In this document: one piece after another, positions 48,421 to 56,211 of the stretch
How the letters are laid out: each line of letters opens with the position of its first letter
Numbering within the stretch: position 1 is the first letter of the stretch
Assembly: GCA_947494565.1 (NCBI GenBank)
Contig: CANLVG010000003.1
Span: 372,001 to 436,000, forward strand
DNA length: 64,000 bases
Direction: 5' to 3'
Source of the DNA: an uncultured Flavobacteriaceae bacterium
GTDB lineage: Bacteria; Bacteroidota; Bacteroidia; Flavobacteriales; Flavobacteriaceae
The notes under the pieces: model-generated
What the model was told of the DNA's origin: nothing
Databases searched by the model: none
What the model saw: only the letters and a program-made list of their open reading frames with translations
Translations under genes and position numbers: made by a program

Positions 48421-48855
48421 TTATACAAACCGCAAGTTGTATTTTCCACATATTTCACTCACCTTTTCCAAGTCGGGCGGTCCAGCGGGCAATTCCGATA
48501 GTTCTTCAAACATGACTTCCAAACCAGCTGGAAAAATGCTCAGCATTGCGCTTGCCTTTTCTTCACCAATTACTTTCCAGGAATGAGGAATACCCCTTGG
48601 GCAAAAGATCATGTCGCCAGCCGACAAAGTCGTTAATTCATCACCAACGATCATTTCTACCTTACCTGACAATACGTGAAAAACCTCATCTTCGTTCTCA
48701 TGTACATGAGGCGGAATTCCCATTCCGGGATTGTTGTTTTGCTCGATAAGTGAGAATTGACCATTTGTATCTTTTGCCGACAATTTGATGACCTGATTAT
48801 CACCCAGGACATTTAACTTGTGGCCTGTACCACTTTTTATAATTTTTGGATTCAT
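48421..48855 (-). CDS. Cupin-domain protein
   Basis: 144 residues, one double-stranded beta-helix. Cupin motif 1 is PPHVHENEDEVFHVLSGKVEM with the metal-binding His-His-Glu, and motif 2 is MIFCPRGIPHSWKVIGEEKA with the second His. Such proteins may be dioxygenases, isomerases or simple binders; nothing pins this one. Single-gene unit in the array, directly followed by an imperfect inverted repeat. Confidence 0.86.
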   Translation of the reverse strand: MNPKIIKSGTGHKLNVLGDNQVIKLSAKDTNGQFSLIEQNNNPGMGIPPHVHENEDEVFHVLSGKVEMIVGDELTTLSAGDMIFCPRGIPHSWKVIGEEKASAMLSIFPAGLEVMFEELSELPAGPPDLEKVSEICGKYNLRFV

Positions 48856-48868
48856 TTTATAATTTGGT

Positions 48869-49180
48869 TTAGATAGTTGTCAAATTTTTGTGTACGGTCA
48901 GTAACTTTAATTTCAATTCTAAATTTAGCAAGTAAATCGTAGATATGAAGTCCTCGCCCTGATCATTATCGGGATTCATAAATAACTTAGGGACAATTGA
49001 GTACCCATACACGGTCTTAACATACGTTTTTATTTTCCATCTGTAAATCCAAATCCAAAGACTGTTCTATGGATTTCATTTTCGACTGCCTCTGATTTAA
49101 TCGGTAAATTCGATATCTTCTTTTTTTAGGAGGGGAATAAATTCTTCTTGTTGGAATACGGCCATTCGTCTTTATTAATT
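48869..49180 (-). pseudogene. Decayed gene fragments
   Basis: Minus-strand frames read like pieces of one lost protein. From 49179 down to 49030: INKDEWPYSNKKNLFPS, an in-frame TAA at 49126-49128, then NLPIKSEAVENEIHRTVFG and FGFTDGK before a stop. In another frame, from ~49020 to 48869: KTYVKTVYGYSIVPKL, FMNPDNDQGEDFIST. Protein-like composition across stops and a frame change indicates decay. The family is not recognised. This fills the 339-bp gap between the cupin and DUF5946 genes. Confidence 0.45.
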
Positions 49181-49194
49181 ATGCTTTTAGTAGG

Positions 49195-49737
49195 TCATAA
49201 GCTGTTGTTGTTTCTTAAAAACCCTTGTGCAATTCTGTTTACAATTTCAAGGTTTTGACTCCATGAATCATATACTTTTCGACCCCATTGATCAATCATT
49301 TTTTGACAGTTACTTTCGGTAGAAGAATTGTCTAGAACATCGGTTGTTGTGATCCTACCTCGTTTGAGTATTGCGGGGGGCTCTAAATATTCTTCGCTAT
49401 GGTGAATTTTATAATTATTCAAATGGTCGCTAAGTTTTGGGGAAAGCATGTAGTTCCATTTGATATTATAGTAAAACATTAAGTGTTGCCTTGTCAAATG
49501 AAAGTGATTACTCCAACGTCCATGAATTTCAGGGTGCTGCAAGGTATGCGCGTCTACAGAGATAAATCGAAACAGGTGATTCTCAGGTTTTGAGTAATCA
49601 ATTGCTTGAAATCCAAGGCTAAAAATCTCTACACATTCATGAATTCCTCGTTCTGTTTTAGAACCACAAAATTGACAATCCCCCACACCGATAAGGGACA
49701 CTCCATTCTTTGCTGCTAGGTCAATATAGTTTTGCAT
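49195..49737 (-). CDS. DUF5946-like protein
   Basis: 180 residues. A C-x-x-C pair in GVGDCQFCGSKTERGIHEC, then EIFSLGFQAIDYSKPENHLF, the distinctive SVDAHTLQHPEIHGRWSNHF and HLTRQHLMFYYNIKW. This resembles DUF5946 proteins, which carry a CxxCG zinc-like knuckle followed by a (V)DAYxxQHP motif. The function is unknown. Soluble, no signal peptide. Single-gene unit. Confidence 0.75.
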   Translation of the reverse strand: MQNYIDLAAKNGVSLIGVGDCQFCGSKTERGIHECVEIFSLGFQAIDYSKPENHLFRFISVDAHTLQHPEIHGRWSNHFHLTRQHLMFYYNIKWNYMLSPKLSDHLNNYKIHHSEEYLEPPAILKRGRITTTDVLDNSSTESNCQKMIDQWGRKVYDSWSQNLEIVNRIAQGFLRNNNSL

Positions 49738-49964
49738 GGTTTTTATCCTGTCCCCAAAGTATTCGTATATGATTTGTTTAGGCTTGTGTGCGTGACAGAT
49801 CGGTTAAGTTCTTTGGTTGAAAAGTAAGATAATTATTCAACTTGCAATTCCGAATAGGGGATTCCCAATAAGGAGCGCCAGAACAATTCTTTCGGACTTT
49901 TGCTTAAATGTCTTTTAGTAAGGTTTGAACTCAAAATTTCTCAAATTAATCATAATGGTTTGAC
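49738..49964. other. AT-rich intergenic region, no gene seen
   Basis: Nothing beyond simple AT-rich DNA could be supported between the DUF5946 start and the small frame at 49965. Confidence 0.5.
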
Positions 49965-50093
49965 TTAGAAACGGGCGGCTTTCAAACCGAAAACTTCATC
50001 ACCAAAATACATTTGGTTTGAAAAACGAAACGTCAATGTTTGCCATTCACCATGTATGTTTTCTTGCCCTTTATAGGTGTCGTTTTTATTCAT
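49965..50093 (-). pseudogene. 42-codon frame overlapping the preceding stop, likely remnant C-terminus
   Basis: The ATG overlaps the end of the monooxygenase-like gene (ATGAATAA). The peptide MNKNDTYKGQENIHGEWQTL continues TFRFSNQMYFGDEVFGLKAA before RF and a stop. Codon and residue use look genuine, so it may be a short coupled gene or the surviving end of a deleted one. No family is recognised. Confidence 0.4.
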
Positions 50094-50376
50094 TTCTTAA
50101 CTGAAAAAGTATATCCATGATTTCAATGGTCGGCACTTCCGTAATATCGTAAGCTTCGGGAATACTTTTTGCCAAATCTGATTCTCGATAAGCTTGGAGT
50201 GCTTCTGGGGAATCCCAAACGTATACCCCTCCATATTGCCCTGATTGATCCGTTTTAACATAATATTTCTGAAGCAGCCCTGGAATGGCCTGAAACTGCG
50301 GCTCTCTTTCCTTGGCCCGTTTTAACAGTTCTTCTTCAGAAAGGTCCGATTTCAACTTGATTACCTGTAAGATCAT
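50086..50376 (-). CDS. YdhR/ABM-like dimeric alpha-beta barrel protein
   Basis: 96 residues: ILQVIKLKSDLSEEELLKRA, AIPGLLQKYYVKTDQSGQYG, GVYVWDSPEALQAYRESDLA, ITEVPTIEIMDILF. The pattern matches putative monooxygenase ydhR-type ferredoxin-like barrels, small cytosolic dimers whose substrates are mostly unknown. Single-gene unit; a 42-codon frame overlaps its stop. Confidence 0.8.
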   Translation of the reverse strand: MILQVIKLKSDLSEEELLKRAKEREPQFQAIPGLLQKYYVKTDQSGQYGGVYVWDSPEALQAYRESDLAKSIPEAYDITEVPTIEIMDILFQLRNE

Positions 50377-50527
50377 AAGCTTCGATTTATTTTATAGATA
50401 TTTTTGGTGACTATTCGCTAATGCTATGGTATTTAACAGCAGCGCTAAGCCTCGTTCGGAAGCAAGAAAATTTTCCTTTTTCGTCTGCCTGAAGGCAGAT
50501 TTATACCCGAGGTCCTTATTAGGTTTT

Positions 50528-51061
50528 TTATCCAACGTTATTTTTCTTGTTCAGCCAGCTAGCCATTCGTTTGTAATTCATCAATAGCAAATATCCCATG
50601 ACTACATTTATTCCGGAAATTGCCCATTGCGCATAGTCCATTTGACCAAAATTATCATAGCTCTCCAACAAGTTTAGTCCATTTGGAGATACTTCTTTTT
50701 TAAAGGCTAAATAGGTATAGTGTAACAGTTTCGGTAAATGGTCAACAACTAAAAACCCACCAATTAGTATTAAGTCCAATTTAAGTACACCAAGTCCATT
50801 AAAGTTTCCGATTTCTATTCGATCATCATCGAAACCTTCCTCGATTTTTAACCAGCTAAGAATTTTATCTGTTTTTCTTATCAGCAAAATGTAAAGTCCA
50901 ATGGCTAGTATAGTAGCACCTAAAACCCATAAAATTATTAGTGGTTCAAACTTATAGAATACATAACTAATATTAGCTGGGATATAGTTTAGAACAGTAA
51001 TGATAACTGAATAAAGTCCGAAGAGTTTGAAAATGATTCTAAAAAAGTCTTTTTTACTCAT
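50528..51061 (-). CDS. Hypothetical membrane protein
   Basis: 177 residues with four hydrophobic segments: LFGLYSVIITVLNYIPA, PLIILWVLGATILAIGLYIL, VLKLDLILIGGFLVV, AISGINVVMGYLLLMNY. A charged loop, RKTDKILSWLKIEEGFDDD, follows the second. No family is recognised. Single-gene unit. Confidence 0.72.
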   Translation of the reverse strand: MSKKDFFRIIFKLFGLYSVIITVLNYIPANISYVFYKFEPLIILWVLGATILAIGLYILLIRKTDKILSWLKIEEGFDDDRIEIGNFNGLGVLKLDLILIGGFLVVDHLPKLLHYTYLAFKKEVSPNGLNLLESYDNFGQMDYAQWAISGINVVMGYLLLMNYKRMASWLNKKNNVG

Positions 51062-51063
51062 TG

Positions 51064-51146
51064 ATAGGTATTAGGTTGGGTAACGGTTTTGTGTACGAGA
51101 CGTAGCTTTTCAAAAGATACTAACTTTTTGGACCTACCTAACCTAT
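51064..51146. repeat. Imperfect inverted repeat in the intergenic region after the membrane protein gene
   Basis: Arms ATAGGTATTAGGTTGGG and CCTACCTAACCTAT pair with a 2-base and a 1-base slip. Between them lie TGTGTACGAGACGTAGC and a small dyad, GTAGCTTTTCAAAAGATAC (51102-51120). Confidence 0.5.
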
Positions 51147-51249
51147 ACATGTTCGCACAGAGCAGATTTCTTATATTTTGCTTTCAAATGAGTACAAACC
51201 TTCAGGTTTAGCACTTATTAGCTATGTTTTATAAACGGTGTTCTCCTTT

Positions 51250-52347
51250 TTATTGTTCCACCATATCGAATGTCGGAAGGAATATATCATTCAACATTGC
51301 AAAGGGTAATTTATCATCTTGAGAATTGTAAGCTCCTCCAGTAAATACAACAACCATATCCAACCTTGGAAGAATCATAATATACTGACCTCCATTTCCG
51401 GTTGCAGTTTTGGAAACAACAATTTTGTCGTTTACTTTAAATGGAATGTTCCACCAAAGATAACCATAGTCAATTCCTGTAATTTTGGTTTTCGGTGTAG
51501 TTGATTCCTCAATCCAGTTCTCCGATACGATTTTTTTTCCGTTCCATTTTCCCTTATTGAGTACCAATTGTCCAATTTTCGCCATATCCCTTGAGGTCAT
51601 ATATAATCTCTTTCCAGATGGTATGATTTCTTTATCCGACGTATGTCCCCAATTGATATTATCAATTCCCATAGGGCTGAATAAATATTTCTCAGCGAAT
51701 TTGTCAATTGTCATTCCCGAAGCTTGACATATTATTTCTGCGATTAAAACGACACCCATTGAACAGTAATTTGATACTGCGCCTGGTTCATTGACCAATG
51801 GTAAATCAAGGGTATATTGAAGCCAATCCTTTTTTTTATAGACTTTGTCCTCTTGCCCTTTTGATTTTTTGTTCCAATCGTTACAATCAAGTCCGCTTGA
51901 CATGGTCAAGAGATTTTTGATGGTGATGTTATTCTTCCTCTTATCGAGATTCTTTTTGGGCATAGGACTTTTGAGATATTTTGACATTGGGTCGTCAATG
52001 TCTTCAATAAACCCTTTGTCAATTGCAATTCCCAATAAAATTGACCTGATGCTTTTCGTGGTAGAACGAAGGTCGTGAGGTTGGTCTGCCGAATGCTCTT
52101 TAAAATACTCTTCAATAATCAGGCGGTCATTTTTTATCAATAAAACACTGTGTATTTCATTTTCTTTGTTTTTTAATTGGCCGAATGCTTTATAAATCAA
52201 AGTCGTGTCAACGTTTTGAGATTTTAAATTTTCCGTTTTCCATCCGTCCCCAAGTTCTTTCGGTTGGGAATAGGTATAGGGGTCCTGTCCATAACAAAGT
52301 GAATTAACGAATAATGCTAGGATTGTTAATGCTGTTATGTTTTTCAT
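51250..52347 (-). CDS. Class C beta-lactamase-related serine hydrolase
   Basis: 365 residues with a signal peptide (ITALTILALFVNSLCYGQ). The nucleophile motif SxxK is in HDLRSTTKSIRSILLG, the Tyr motif as YCS in GAVSNYCSMGVVLIAE, and the third element as GNGGQYIMILP. The YCS variant fits the 6-aminohexanoate hydrolase/esterase branch of the fold. It is likely a periplasmic esterase or peptidase, with unknown substrate. Single-gene unit. Confidence 0.88.
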   Translation of the reverse strand: MKNITALTILALFVNSLCYGQDPYTYSQPKELGDGWKTENLKSQNVDTTLIYKAFGQLKNKENEIHSVLLIKNDRLIIEEYFKEHSADQPHDLRSTTKSIRSILLGIAIDKGFIEDIDDPMSKYLKSPMPKKNLDKRKNNITIKNLLTMSSGLDCNDWNKKSKGQEDKVYKKKDWLQYTLDLPLVNEPGAVSNYCSMGVVLIAEIICQASGMTIDKFAEKYLFSPMGIDNINWGHTSDKEIIPSGKRLYMTSRDMAKIGQLVLNKGKWNGKKIVSENWIEESTTPKTKITGIDYGYLWWNIPFKVNDKIVVSKTATGNGGQYIMILPRLDMVVVFTGGAYNSQDDKLPFAMLNDIFLPTFDMVEQ

Positions 52348-52365
52348 AATAAAAGGTAATGTTTA

Positions 52366-52474
52366 GTATACGAGTAGTAGCGGATTTTGAGGCATGAACC
52401 TTTCCTTTTAGAAACGACTTTAAATATAAACAAGCGACTTCGATTAAAAACCGAAACCGCTATTATTTTTATAC
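52366..52474. repeat. Imperfect inverted repeat between the serine hydrolase and SDR genes
   Basis: Arms GTATACGAGTAGTAGCGG (52366-52383) and CCGCTATTATTTTTATAC (52457-52474) match at 14 of 18 positions. Three of the four mismatches are G/A between left arm and reverse complement, i.e. G-T (G-U) wobbles in a folded strand. The spacer is 73 bp. Confidence 0.6.
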
Positions 52475-52519
52475 CCTGTTGTGCGTTCGCATCTTCTTAA
52501 GCTGACTTGCTATCCATAT

Positions 52520-53251
52520 TTATTCTCCGTGATATATAGTAGCATACATTTCAGCCAATTTTGAAGGCGCTTCTTTCCAAGCGTTGAACATTCCGAGTCC
52601 CATTTCGTCAGGTACAATGTCCAATTCTCCCGCTTCTACTTTATCCAAAATTACGATTGCAATTCCGTCCGCTGCTGGCATATTCCATTCGCTTCCTTTG
52701 TTCATATCTGTGTCAATTGCTCCTGGATTTATTGCGTGAACCGTTATTCCTTTTTTGGCAAGTTCAATTCTTACTGAAAGTGTAGCTGAGTACAAAGCCG
52801 ATTTTGATGCTGAATAACCGGCAATTGAAGGAAGTGGTGAATAAGCTACAATAGAAACAAGATTGACTATTTTTGATGGTGCGTTTTTTTCTAATATCGG
52901 TGCAAATGCCCGCATCATATTAATGGTACCATAATAGTTCACTTTCATATCATTTTCTACAGCATCGATTTTTCCCGTTAGAACACTACCTTGACTCAAA
53001 ACTCCTGCATTGTTTATGAGAACTTCTACGTCTTTTGTTTGTTCTGAAACGTTTAAAATTTCGGCATTATCTGTAATGTCCAACTCCATTGTTACCACTC
53101 TGTCGTCTCCAAAATTTGGCATTTTACCTAAATTTCTGGAAGTGGCGTAAATTTTTCTGGCTCCTTTCGCCAAGGATGATTTTACGAGTGATTTCCCAAT
53201 TCCTCTATTCGCTCCTGTAATGAGTAGTACTTTGTCTTTCAATGTCTGCAT
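52520..53251 (-). CDS. Short-chain dehydrogenase/reductase
   Basis: 243 residues. Cofactor loop LITGANRGIGKSL, NNAG motif in VLINNAGVLSQG, catalytic Ser in NLVSIVAYSPL and the YSASKSA Tyr-Lys pair, then INPGAIDTDMN. The Arg-rich segment ATSRNLGKM after beta-2 favours NADP. Classical SDR of unknown substrate. Single-gene unit with its own -7 box. Confidence 0.92.
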   Translation of the reverse strand: MQTLKDKVLLITGANRGIGKSLVKSSLAKGARKIYATSRNLGKMPNFGDDRVVTMELDITDNAEILNVSEQTKDVEVLINNAGVLSQGSVLTGKIDAVENDMKVNYYGTINMMRAFAPILEKNAPSKIVNLVSIVAYSPLPSIAGYSASKSALYSATLSVRIELAKKGITVHAINPGAIDTDMNKGSEWNMPAADGIAIVILDKVEAGELDIVPDEMGLGMFNAWKEAPSKLAEMYATIYHGE

Positions 53252-53280
53252 ATTGCCTGATTTGATTAATAATCGGAATG

Positions 53281-53288
53281 CAAAAATA
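53281..53288 (-). promoter_or_regulatory. -7 box of the SDR gene
   Basis: TATTTTTG on the minus strand fits TAnnTTTG, 29 bp from the ATG. Its presence argues that this unit has its own promoter. Confidence 0.55.
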
Positions 53289-53327
53289 CATCGACGGTTG
53301 TGCTTATAAAGCCCGATACTTGCGGTT

Positions 53328-53930
53328 TTAAATGTCGATTGTTCTAAAGGTTAAATTTATTCTTGGATATTTTACTTTTTTGGTTGGGGGCAATCGGTGA
53401 AGCCAGTTTGTTTGCGTTTCACCTCTCATAACCAGCAGACTACCTCTTTCTAAATGCACTGAAACAGTGTGTTTTGTTTCTTTATGTTTAAAAGAAAATT
53501 TGCGTTCTGCCCCAAAACTTAATGAACCAATTGCACCATTTTTTTTCAAATCTTTTTCACCATCACTGTGCCAGGCCATTCCCTCGTTTCCATTATGATA
53601 AAGATTAAGCAAACAAGAGTTAAACTTTTCTCCCGTCTTATTTTCTACAATTTCCTTCAGTTCTAAAAGTTCTTTTGTCCAAGGTAGTGCTGATTTGGTA
53701 GTTTTTGAATACGTATAATCAAATGGTTTATCCCCATACCATGCTACTTTACGTTTCGTAATAATCAATTTTCCAAGAATAATAGCTTTGTCGTTTGCCC
53801 ATTGAATATTCTGTAGCAATTGGTCGAAATAATGTTGCGCTTTTTCGATATTCATTACTGAACCGTAATAATTTACTTCTCCATCAAAAGGTAAGATATT
53901 AGCATTTTTTGTGGCGTTAAATAAGTCCAT
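53328..53930 (-). CDS. alkB: AlkB-type 2OG-Fe(II) DNA repair dioxygenase
   Basis: 200 residues from the ATG at 53930; the frame reaches back to 53984. Fe ligands: WHSD in NGNEGMAWHSDGEKDL and the distal His in TNWLHRLPPTKKVK, with the 2OG-binding Arg pair in PRINLTFRTID. Residues KRKVAWYGDKPFDYTYS form the nucleotide-recognition lid. It oxidatively removes 1-methyladenine and 3-methylcytosine lesions. Last gene of the alkylation-repair operon; its start lies 14 bp inside the preceding gene. Confidence 0.92.
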   Translation of the reverse strand: MDLFNATKNANILPFDGEVNYYGSVMNIEKAQHYFDQLLQNIQWANDKAIILGKLIITKRKVAWYGDKPFDYTYSKTTKSALPWTKELLELKEIVENKTGEKFNSCLLNLYHNGNEGMAWHSDGEKDLKKNGAIGSLSFGAERKFSFKHKETKHTVSVHLERGSLLVMRGETQTNWLHRLPPTKKVKYPRINLTFRTIDI

Positions 53931-54162
53931 TTCTCCAGATTTTATAGTCGGCTCGCAAACAATGTCCACAAGGTCTGAAACCAAGCTTTTTGGCTTCTTC
54001 GATTGTATTGAAAAAAATACGGTTTTTTCTTTTCATTCTTTTGCCCGATCGGCATTGCAGGGTTCCGTAGATTTTTAGCTTGAGATTTCCGCCATAAGTA
54101 ACTTCCTTTTGCCTTATTTTTTGATAAAGTTCGGCATCATCAATTTCGATATGTTTTATCAT
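53917..54162 (-). CDS. Stand-alone Ada-type metal-binding domain protein
   Basis: 81 residues from ATG 54162; the frame could extend to 54228 inside the previous gene. It matches the N-terminal zinc domain of Ada: YGGNLKLKIYGTLQCRSGKR, NRIFFNTIEEAKKLGFRPCG and HCLRADY. In Ada four cysteines bind zinc (C38, C42, C69, C72). Here the second is replaced (C-R-S-G-K), leaving three. It may be a separate small DNA-binding module of the operon, or a phosphotriester-repair remnant. Confidence 0.78.
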   Translation of the reverse strand: MIKHIEIDDAELYQKIRQKEVTYGGNLKLKIYGTLQCRSGKRMKRKNRIFFNTIEEAKKLGFRPCGHCLRADYKIWRNGLI

Positions 54163-54166
54163 TTGA

Positions 54167-54880
54167 CTAGCTGGTTGCTTCGTGGAATATAACGCCTGAA
54201 GTATGTCGTTCTCCACTGATAACTTCACTTACGCCATGTTTCATATGTACTCGATAATAACCTCTAGTTCCTTTAACTGGTCGGAAATTTGTAGTAAAAA
54301 GGAGTATATCGCTTTTTTTTGGTTTTAAAACTATGGCTTTCGATTGTGCCCTTGGTGTTTGTTCTGTCATGACAAATTCTCCACCTGTAAAATCCGTATC
54401 TGGTTCGTTTAAAAAGAGGACACATTGCATGGGGAAATATATCTCTCCATATAAATCTTGATGCAACGTATTAAAACCACCTTTTCCATATTTTAAGATC
54501 AATGGTGTTGGTTTTAACTGATTATTTTGTTGACAAAGAGATTGTAATTCCTCAAATGTTTCGGGAAATTTTTTATTGATATTGAGCACTTTCATCCAAA
54601 GATTTGCGATAGGCGAAAGTTTAGGATATATTGTTTCCCTTACTATTTGAATGGTTTCAGGAAGGGGATAATCGAAGTATTTATATTCGCCCAAACCAAA
54701 ACGATAGCGTTCCATTACAACCGTTTTTCGATATAGTTTTTCGTTATTGTATTCCTGTATTAGTTCATTGCATTGTTCGTCTGAAAGCATTTCGGGAATA
54801 ATGGCATACCCTTTTTCGTTCATTGATTCAGTTACAGATTGCCAATCGGTTGCGGCAAGTTTTGTTTTCAAGTCTTCCAT
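54167..54880 (-). CDS. 2OG-Fe(II) oxygenase of the alkylation-repair operon
   Basis: 237 residues from ATG 54880. Double-stranded beta-helix with Fe ligands HQD in GFNTLHQDLYGEIYFPMQC and a distal His near GERHTSGVIFHEA, plus GYYRVHMKHGVS. LPETIQIVRETIYPKLSP and FTGGEFVMTEQ are also characteristic. Bacteroidota homologues commonly sit beside ada and alkB. A repair or tRNA-modification role is likely but unproven. It starts 2 bp after the ada-like gene stops. Confidence 0.85.
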   Translation of the reverse strand: MEDLKTKLAATDWQSVTESMNEKGYAIIPEMLSDEQCNELIQEYNNEKLYRKTVVMERYRFGLGEYKYFDYPLPETIQIVRETIYPKLSPIANLWMKVLNINKKFPETFEELQSLCQQNNQLKPTPLILKYGKGGFNTLHQDLYGEIYFPMQCVLFLNEPDTDFTGGEFVMTEQTPRAQSKAIVLKPKKSDILLFTTNFRPVKGTRGYYRVHMKHGVSEVISGERHTSGVIFHEATS

Positions 54881-54882
54881 TG

Positions 54883-55740
54883 CTATACCCAAATATTCGG
54901 AGTGTTACTTTTTGATGCTTCCCAACCGATAATGGCTGTTTTACGGGCTGTTCCCCACATATAACTACCGATAACCCCTGTGGACTGAATAACTCTATGA
55001 CAAGGGATCAAATAAGCAATAGGGTTATTTCCGATCGCAGTTCCGACCGCTCTCGAAGCTTTCGGTTTTTGAATGAGGTCAGCAATAGTACCATAAGATG
55101 CTAGATTTCCCGTTGGGATTTTTAAAAGTGCTTCCCAAACTTTCAGCTGAAAATCTGTTCCTTTTAGGTGTAGTTTTATTTTATTGATCTTGCTCCAATC
55201 TTGTGTGTAAATTTGTAAGGCATTTTGTTGAATTTCGTCCTTTTTTTGAATAAAACTTGCTTTTGGAAAGCGTTTTTCCAATTCTGAAAACGCAGTTTGT
55301 TTATCATCCGAGAAGCCCATATAACAAATTCCTTTGTGTGTTGAAGCGACTAGAATTCGCCCAAATAAACTTTCAGCGAAACTATAGTTTATGGTCAGGT
55401 TTTTCCCCCTGTTTTTGAATTCTCCAGGCGTCATTCCCTCTATTTTGACGAATAAATCGTGTAATCTTCCGGTACCCGAAAGTCCTGTTTGGTACGCGGT
55501 TTCAAATAGAGTGGATTGTGAATTACGTAGCATCTGTTTTGCGTGTTGAACACTAATAAATTGCAAGAATTTTTTAGGACTAACTCCTGCCCAGTCCGTA
55601 AACATTTTTTGAAAATGAAATGAACTTACATGAACATTTTTTGCAATTTCCTCAAGAGTTGGTTGTTTTGTGAAGTTTTGTTGTATGTATTCAATGGCTT
55701 CCGCTATTCGAGTATAATTTATGTATTCTTGCTCTTTCAT
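54883..55740 (-). CDS. ada: AraC regulator fused to O6-methylguanine-DNA methyltransferase (Ada-like)
   Basis: 285 residues from ATG 55740. Residues 1-105 are an AraC-type double HTH (IQQNFTKQPTLEEIAKNVHV, SSFHFQKMFTDWAGVSPKKF, AYQTGLSGTGRLHDLFVKI). The C-terminal half is a methyltransferase with the suicide Cys in IAYLIPCHRVIQSTG, plus the wing motifs ALLKIPTGNLASYGTIADL and SRAVGTAIGNNP. It repairs O6-methylguanine and likely activates the downstream 2OG oxygenase, zinc-domain and alkB genes. Unlike E. coli Ada it lacks the N-terminal zinc domain, which is encoded separately two genes later. Confidence 0.93.
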   Translation of the reverse strand: MKEQEYINYTRIAEAIEYIQQNFTKQPTLEEIAKNVHVSSFHFQKMFTDWAGVSPKKFLQFISVQHAKQMLRNSQSTLFETAYQTGLSGTGRLHDLFVKIEGMTPGEFKNRGKNLTINYSFAESLFGRILVASTHKGICYMGFSDDKQTAFSELEKRFPKASFIQKKDEIQQNALQIYTQDWSKINKIKLHLKGTDFQLKVWEALLKIPTGNLASYGTIADLIQKPKASRAVGTAIGNNPIAYLIPCHRVIQSTGVIGSYMWGTARKTAIIGWEASKSNTPNIWV

Positions 55741-55761
55741 TACGTTCAAATTTTATAAAGT

Positions 55762-55769
55762 CAAAAATA
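55762..55769 (-). promoter_or_regulatory. -7 box of the alkylation-repair operon
   Basis: TATTTTTG on the minus strand fits TAnnTTTG, 21 bp from ATG 55740. It also argues against the TTG start at 55749. Confidence 0.55.
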
Positions 55770-55932
55770 GAATTGATATCACTCCTAGAAAACCCGAAAC
55801 TTGCTGAAAGCACAACGGTTGGGTAAGTGTAGTGAGAAAGCAGAGAAGCTTTTGGTTTTAACAAATAGTCAAAACTTTATGCACCTGTAGTTGGGCAGGC
55901 AAGCTCGAAACCCGAACTATCCATTGGTTATG

Positions 55933-56211
55933 TTACCACAGATTTTCTGCTCCAGCTAGTTCTTTCATCATTTGATTATATCTATTTACTATTCTTGATT
56001 CGGGAACCATAACCAAACAGCCAAATACATAATCATATTCAATCCCATATTTTGCACTTAATTTTTCTCTTTCTTTTATGGTTTCATCCGAGATGAATCC
56101 ATCTCCTACTATCGGTTTTCTGCCATTTTTAAAATCTAAAATTGCCTGGTTTTCATTGTGGCGACAGGCGTTTCTTGAGATTACATTCGAATTGAACAAA
56201 TATATGTCCAA
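55933..56211 (-). CDS. Hypothetical protein
   Basis: 92 residues, unrecognised. It starts MDIYLFNSNVISRNACRHNE and contains FISDETIKEREKLSAKYGIE and IVNRYNQMMKELAGAENLW. Soluble. Its start lies 31 bp inside the DoxX gene, so translation is probably coupled or the true start is lost. 55750-55932 upstream of the ada gene is intergenic and includes GTTGGGTAAGTG. Confidence 0.55.
   Translation of the reverse strand: MDIYLFNSNVISRNACRHNENQAILDFKNGRKPIVGDGFISDETIKEREKLSAKYGIEYDYVFGCLVMVPESRIVNRYNQMMKELAGAENLW

Noticed and set aside
51250..52347. Loss of the catalytic Tyr in the serine hydrolase
   Set aside because: The YxN position reads YCS, which keeps the Tyr and is a known variant in the family, so the active site looks intact.
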